DNA from: Streptomyces durmitorensis
GTDB lineage: Bacteria; Actinomycetota; Actinomycetes; Streptomycetales; Streptomycetaceae
Length of the DNA stretch: 64,000 nt
NCBI RefSeq assembly: GCF_023498005.1
Contig: NZ_CP097289.1
Span: 7,192,001 to 7,256,000, forward strand
Direction: 5' to 3'
Shown here in pieces: positions 61,764-64,000 of the stretch. Position 1 is the first letter of the stretch; each line of letters starts with the position of its first letter. The position numbers were made by a program, and so were the translations under genes. Under the pieces are notes generated by a model. That model saw only the letters and a program-made list of their open reading frames with translations, had not been told where the DNA came from and did no database searches.

Positions 61764-63176
61764 TCACACGCCTTGGCTGACCGAGCTCATGTTGAAGTCG
61801 GGGATGCGCAGGGCGGGCATCGCGGCCCTGGTGAACCAGTCGCCCCACTCCCGGGGCAGCGTCTTCTCCGTGCGCCCGGCCTCGGCGGCCCGCGAGAGCA
61901 GGTCGACGGGCGACTCGTTGAAGCGGAAGTTGTTCACCTCGCCCACGACCTCGCCGTTCTCGACGAGGTAGACGCCGTCCCGGGTGAGTCCGGTGAGCAG
62001 CAGGGTGGCCGGGTCGACCTCGCGGATGTACCAGAGGCAGGTCAGGAGCAGCCCTCTCTCCGTGCTCGCCGCCATCTCGTCGAGGGAGCGGTCCGTGCCG
62101 CCGTCCAGGACGAGGTTGTCGATGGCCGGGGCCACCGGCAGGCCGGTCAAGGCCGCGCTGTGCCGGGTGCTGGTCAGGTGCGAGAGCTCGCCGGCGCGCA
62201 TCCACTCGGTGGCGGTCAGCGGCAGCCCGTTGTCGAAGACGGACGAGTCGCCGCCGGAGGCGTGCGCGAGGACGAACGGGGCGGACTCCAGGCCCGGCTC
62301 GTCCGGGTCGCTGCGCAGCGTCAGGGGCAGCTCGGCGAGCCGGTCGCCGACGCGGGTGCCGCCGCCGGGCCTGGAGAACACCGTCCGGCCCTCGGCCGCG
62401 TCCCGGGCCGACGCCGACCACAGCTGGTAGATCAGCAGGTCCGCGACGGCCGTCGGCGGCAGGATCGTCTCGTACCGCCCGGCCGGCAGATCGATGCGCC
62501 GCTGTGCCCACCCCAGGCGCTTGGCGAGCTCGGCGTCGAGCGCCCCCGGGTCGACGTCCTCGAAGTCCCGGGTGGCACGCCCCGCCCACGCCGACTTCGT
62601 GCGGTCCGGGGACTTGGCGTTCAGCTCAAGGGTGCCGTTCGGCTGGTCGTGCCGCAGGCGCAGCCCCGTCGACGTACCGAGGTAGCTCGACACGAGCTCG
62701 TGGTTCGCGAAGCCGTACAGCTCACGCCCGCCCGCGCGCGCCGTGGCGAAAGCCTCGCCGAGCGCCGGGGCGAAGTCCGCGAAGACCGCGGACGACGTCT
62801 CGGCGGGGGAGTCCCTGAAGCCCGCGGACTCCTCGGCCCCGGCCACCAGCGGCTGCGCGTCCTCGGCGGGAGCCGCCCCGCGCGCGGCGTGCTCGGCGGC
62901 GCGGACCAGGGGCTCCAGCTCGGCGGCGGTCACGGCCGAGCGCGAGACGACGCCGGATGCGGTGCCTTCCTTGCCGTCGACGGTCGCGACGACGGTGAGG
63001 GTGCGGCCGCGGGTGACGCCGTTCGTGGTCAGGGCGTTGCCCGCCCAGCGCAGGTTCGCGGTCGAGTGCTCGTCGGCGATGACGACGCAGCCGTCGGCGG
63101 TGGACAGTTCCAGTGCGCGCTCGACGATCTCGTGCGGCTTGTTCGTCCGGTTCGTCCGGTTCGTACGAGAGGTCAT
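61764..63176 (-). CDS. tldE: TldE/PmbA-type metallopeptidase partner
   Basis: 470 residues, TldD/PmbA family. No H-E-x3-H zinc motif is present, which marks it as the TldE-type half of the TldD/TldE heterodimer (TldD carries the zinc). Family stretches: VFADFAPALGEAF, GFANHELVSSYLGTSTGLRLRH, LLTGLTRDGVYLVENGEV. The N-terminus contains a 9-bp repeat giving R-T-N three times. The partner gene is missing except for a remnant upstream. Confidence 0.93.
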   Translation of the reverse strand: MTSRTNRTNRTNKPHEIVERALELSTADGCVVIADEHSTANLRWAGNALTTNGVTRGRTLTVVATVDGKEGTASGVVSRSAVTAAELEPLVRAAEHAARGAAPAEDAQPLVAGAEESAGFRDSPAETSSAVFADFAPALGEAFATARAGGRELYGFANHELVSSYLGTSTGLRLRHDQPNGTLELNAKSPDRTKSAWAGRATRDFEDVDPGALDAELAKRLGWAQRRIDLPAGRYETILPPTAVADLLIYQLWSASARDAAEGRTVFSRPGGGTRVGDRLAELPLTLRSDPDEPGLESAPFVLAHASGGDSSVFDNGLPLTATEWMRAGELSHLTSTRHSAALTGLPVAPAIDNLVLDGGTDRSLDEMAASTERGLLLTCLWYIREVDPATLLLTGLTRDGVYLVENGEVVGEVNNFRFNESPVDLLSRAAEAGRTEKTLPREWGDWFTRAAMPALRIPDFNMSSVSQGV

Positions 63177-63205
63177 CGCCCTGCCTCCTGCGTCGTGTTG
63201 AGACT
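63173..63205 (-). pseudogene. tldD: Remnant of the tldD 3' end (last ten codons)
   Basis: Codons reading S-L-N-T-T-Q-E-A-G-R and TGA overlap the tldE ATG (ATGA). From memory this is how TldD ends in Streptomyces, where tldD normally precedes tldE. Upstream codons no longer resemble TldD. Suggests deletion or replacement of tldD here. Confidence 0.55.
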
Positions 63206-63282
63206 GTCAGAGACTACCCACCGGGCGTCGCGCGCGAGGGATGGAGCCCGCCCCGATGGGAACCCGCGGAGCGGGAGCGTAG

Positions 63283-63357
63283 CGACGGCCGCCGCCAGTG
63301 GGTGTGGCGGCGGCCGTCGGGGCGCGAGAAGCCAGGCTCCCCCTCGGCTTCTCGCGC
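63283..63357. repeat. Two adjacent strong hairpins in a gene-free region
   Basis: First: 63283-63297 with 63305-63319, perfect 15-bp stem and 7-base loop. Second: GCGCGAGAAGCC (63322-63333) with GGCTTCTCGCGC (63346-63357), 12 bp. The gap of about 570 bases (63206-63773) has no convincing gene. Possible terminators or the edge of an inserted segment. Confidence 0.65.
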
Positions 63358-63613
63358 GGGTGCCCTCCAACCGCGCGGCGGGTCGCGGAAGTTGCGCCGC
63401 GGCGGGCCGGAGGACGGAGGCTGGGGCTGCTGAAGTCGGCGACGCGGCCCCAACGGGTATCGGACGCGCATGGGCGTCAGCCTCAGGGACCGGGAGACCA
63501 GACATGGTCAAGGCGGTCGCGCCGCCGGAATCGCAGCGCTGACCTCGTTGCCTTCTGCACCAACGTAGCCCGGCTTGTGACGTGATCGGTAGATGGCGTG
63601 GAGCCTCTGCGTA

Positions 63614-63643
63614 CCTTCCGGAGAGGAGCCTTCCGGAGAGGAG
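63614..63643. repeat. 15-bp tandem duplication flanked by an 8-bp inverted repeat
   Basis: CCTTCCGGAGAGGAG occurs twice in a row. AGATGGCG (63591-63598) and CGCCATCT (63649-63656) flank it, so the element is symmetrical. Confidence 0.65.
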
Positions 63644-63773
63644 ACCGCCGCCATCTGGCGACGGAGCCCGTCCCCACGCGCTCTGGTGCTGACGTGAGCG
63701 CAGGACGAGACTGGGACGCAGCGGACAACCGCCCGTGGGAAGGTGTCCCTGTATCACTGGAGGTGAGCGGGGC

Positions 63774-64000
63774 GTGGCTGATATGGCTCGTGATGACCAG
63801 CTGGCTGCCGCGTTCGTCGAACTCGCCGACACCTTGGTGCAGAACTTCGATGTGATCGCCTTCCTGCATACGCTCGCCGATCATTGCGTGGCCTTGCTGG
63901 ACGTGGCGGCGGCAGGGGTGATGCTGGCGACTCCCAGCGGGCAGCTGGTGGATGCGGCGGCCTCGGACGAGCGCACCCGGTTGCTGGAACTGGCGAGCAT
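63774..64000 (+). CDS. GAF (ANTAR-type) regulatory protein, N-terminal part (truncated by window end)
   Basis: Open from GTG 63774 (ATG at 63783 also possible) to the window edge without a stop; 75 codons are visible. The product begins with LAAAFVELADTLVQNFDVIAFLHTLADHCVALLDVAAAGVMLA (in parts), the standard beginning of Streptomyces GAF-ANTAR proteins. A GGAGG site lies 10 bases upstream of the GTG. The ANTAR domain itself lies outside the window and is expected, not seen. Confidence 0.78.
   Translation, partial: MADMARDDQLAAAFVELADTLVQNFDVIAFLHTLADHCVALLDVAAAGVMLATPSGQLVDAAASDERTRLLELAS

Noticed and set aside
63206..63773. Small genes in the gap before the GAF gene
   Set aside because: Open frames there are Arg/Pro/Gly-rich on both strands, lack good ribosome-binding sites and overlap hairpins and repeats.
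1..64000. CRISPR array, tRNA or rRNA genes
   Set aside because: No regular spaced repeats and no conserved tRNA T-arm or rRNA stretches were found on reading.

Overview
The window is a high-GC, densely coded stretch of an actinobacterial chromosome, almost certainly Streptomyces: mycothiol-type DinB proteins, XRE/DUF397 regulators, GTG/TTG starts and a GATC-binding Gbn-type protein all point that way. From memory, gene order resembles the S. coelicolor core region from about SCO1818 (tyrS) to SCO1867 (ectD); this is recollection, not a search. No rRNA, tRNA, CRISPR, phage or intact insertion sequence was seen.

Left part (0-11 kb): a zinc-finger anti-sigma/DinB fusion, a divergent MarR regulator and Old-Yellow-Enzyme reductase sharing a two-site operator, the osmoprotectant operon ectABCD (minus strand) with strong hairpins in two of its intercistronic gaps, a DinB enzyme, a divergent aminotransferase/amidohydrolase pair and a sortase-motif surface protein.

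11-21.6 kb is a cobalamin block: cobC, cbiX and a CbiE/CbiG-type fusion, a divergent ZIP metal transporter, then cobD-cobQ-chelatase-cobO-cobB behind a clear cobalamin riboswitch. 21.8-34 kb holds a convergent DUF397/XRE membrane-protein locus, the pit phosphate transporter with a PHO box, a GH25 lysozyme, an aldolase, hydrolases, a zinc metallopeptidase, an ABC-F ATPase preceded by a possible leaderless 7-residue leader peptide, and gbn.

34-42.4 kb: enoyl-CoA hydratase, an Asp23/AmaP envelope-stress cluster, an SDR, SURF1, a zinc-ribbon protein and a DEDDh exonuclease. 42.4-46.8 kb is the most accessory-looking part: a TetR regulator facing a tightly packed operon of an acetoacetate-decarboxylase-like enzyme, an SDR and two paralogous amidohydrolases, probably an undescribed catabolic pathway. 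46.8-52.4 kb: VIT transporter, fatty-acid hydroxylase, YhhN, CopD and a CoA-transferase.

52.4-64 kb: a tandem pair of secreted subtilisins, DUF485-ActP acetate transport, moaA, small membrane proteins, tyrS, and tldE. Upstream of tldE only the last codons of what looks like tldD remain, followed by about 570 bases of hairpins and repeats and then the start of a GAF/ANTAR-type gene, so the right end looks like a rearrangement junction.
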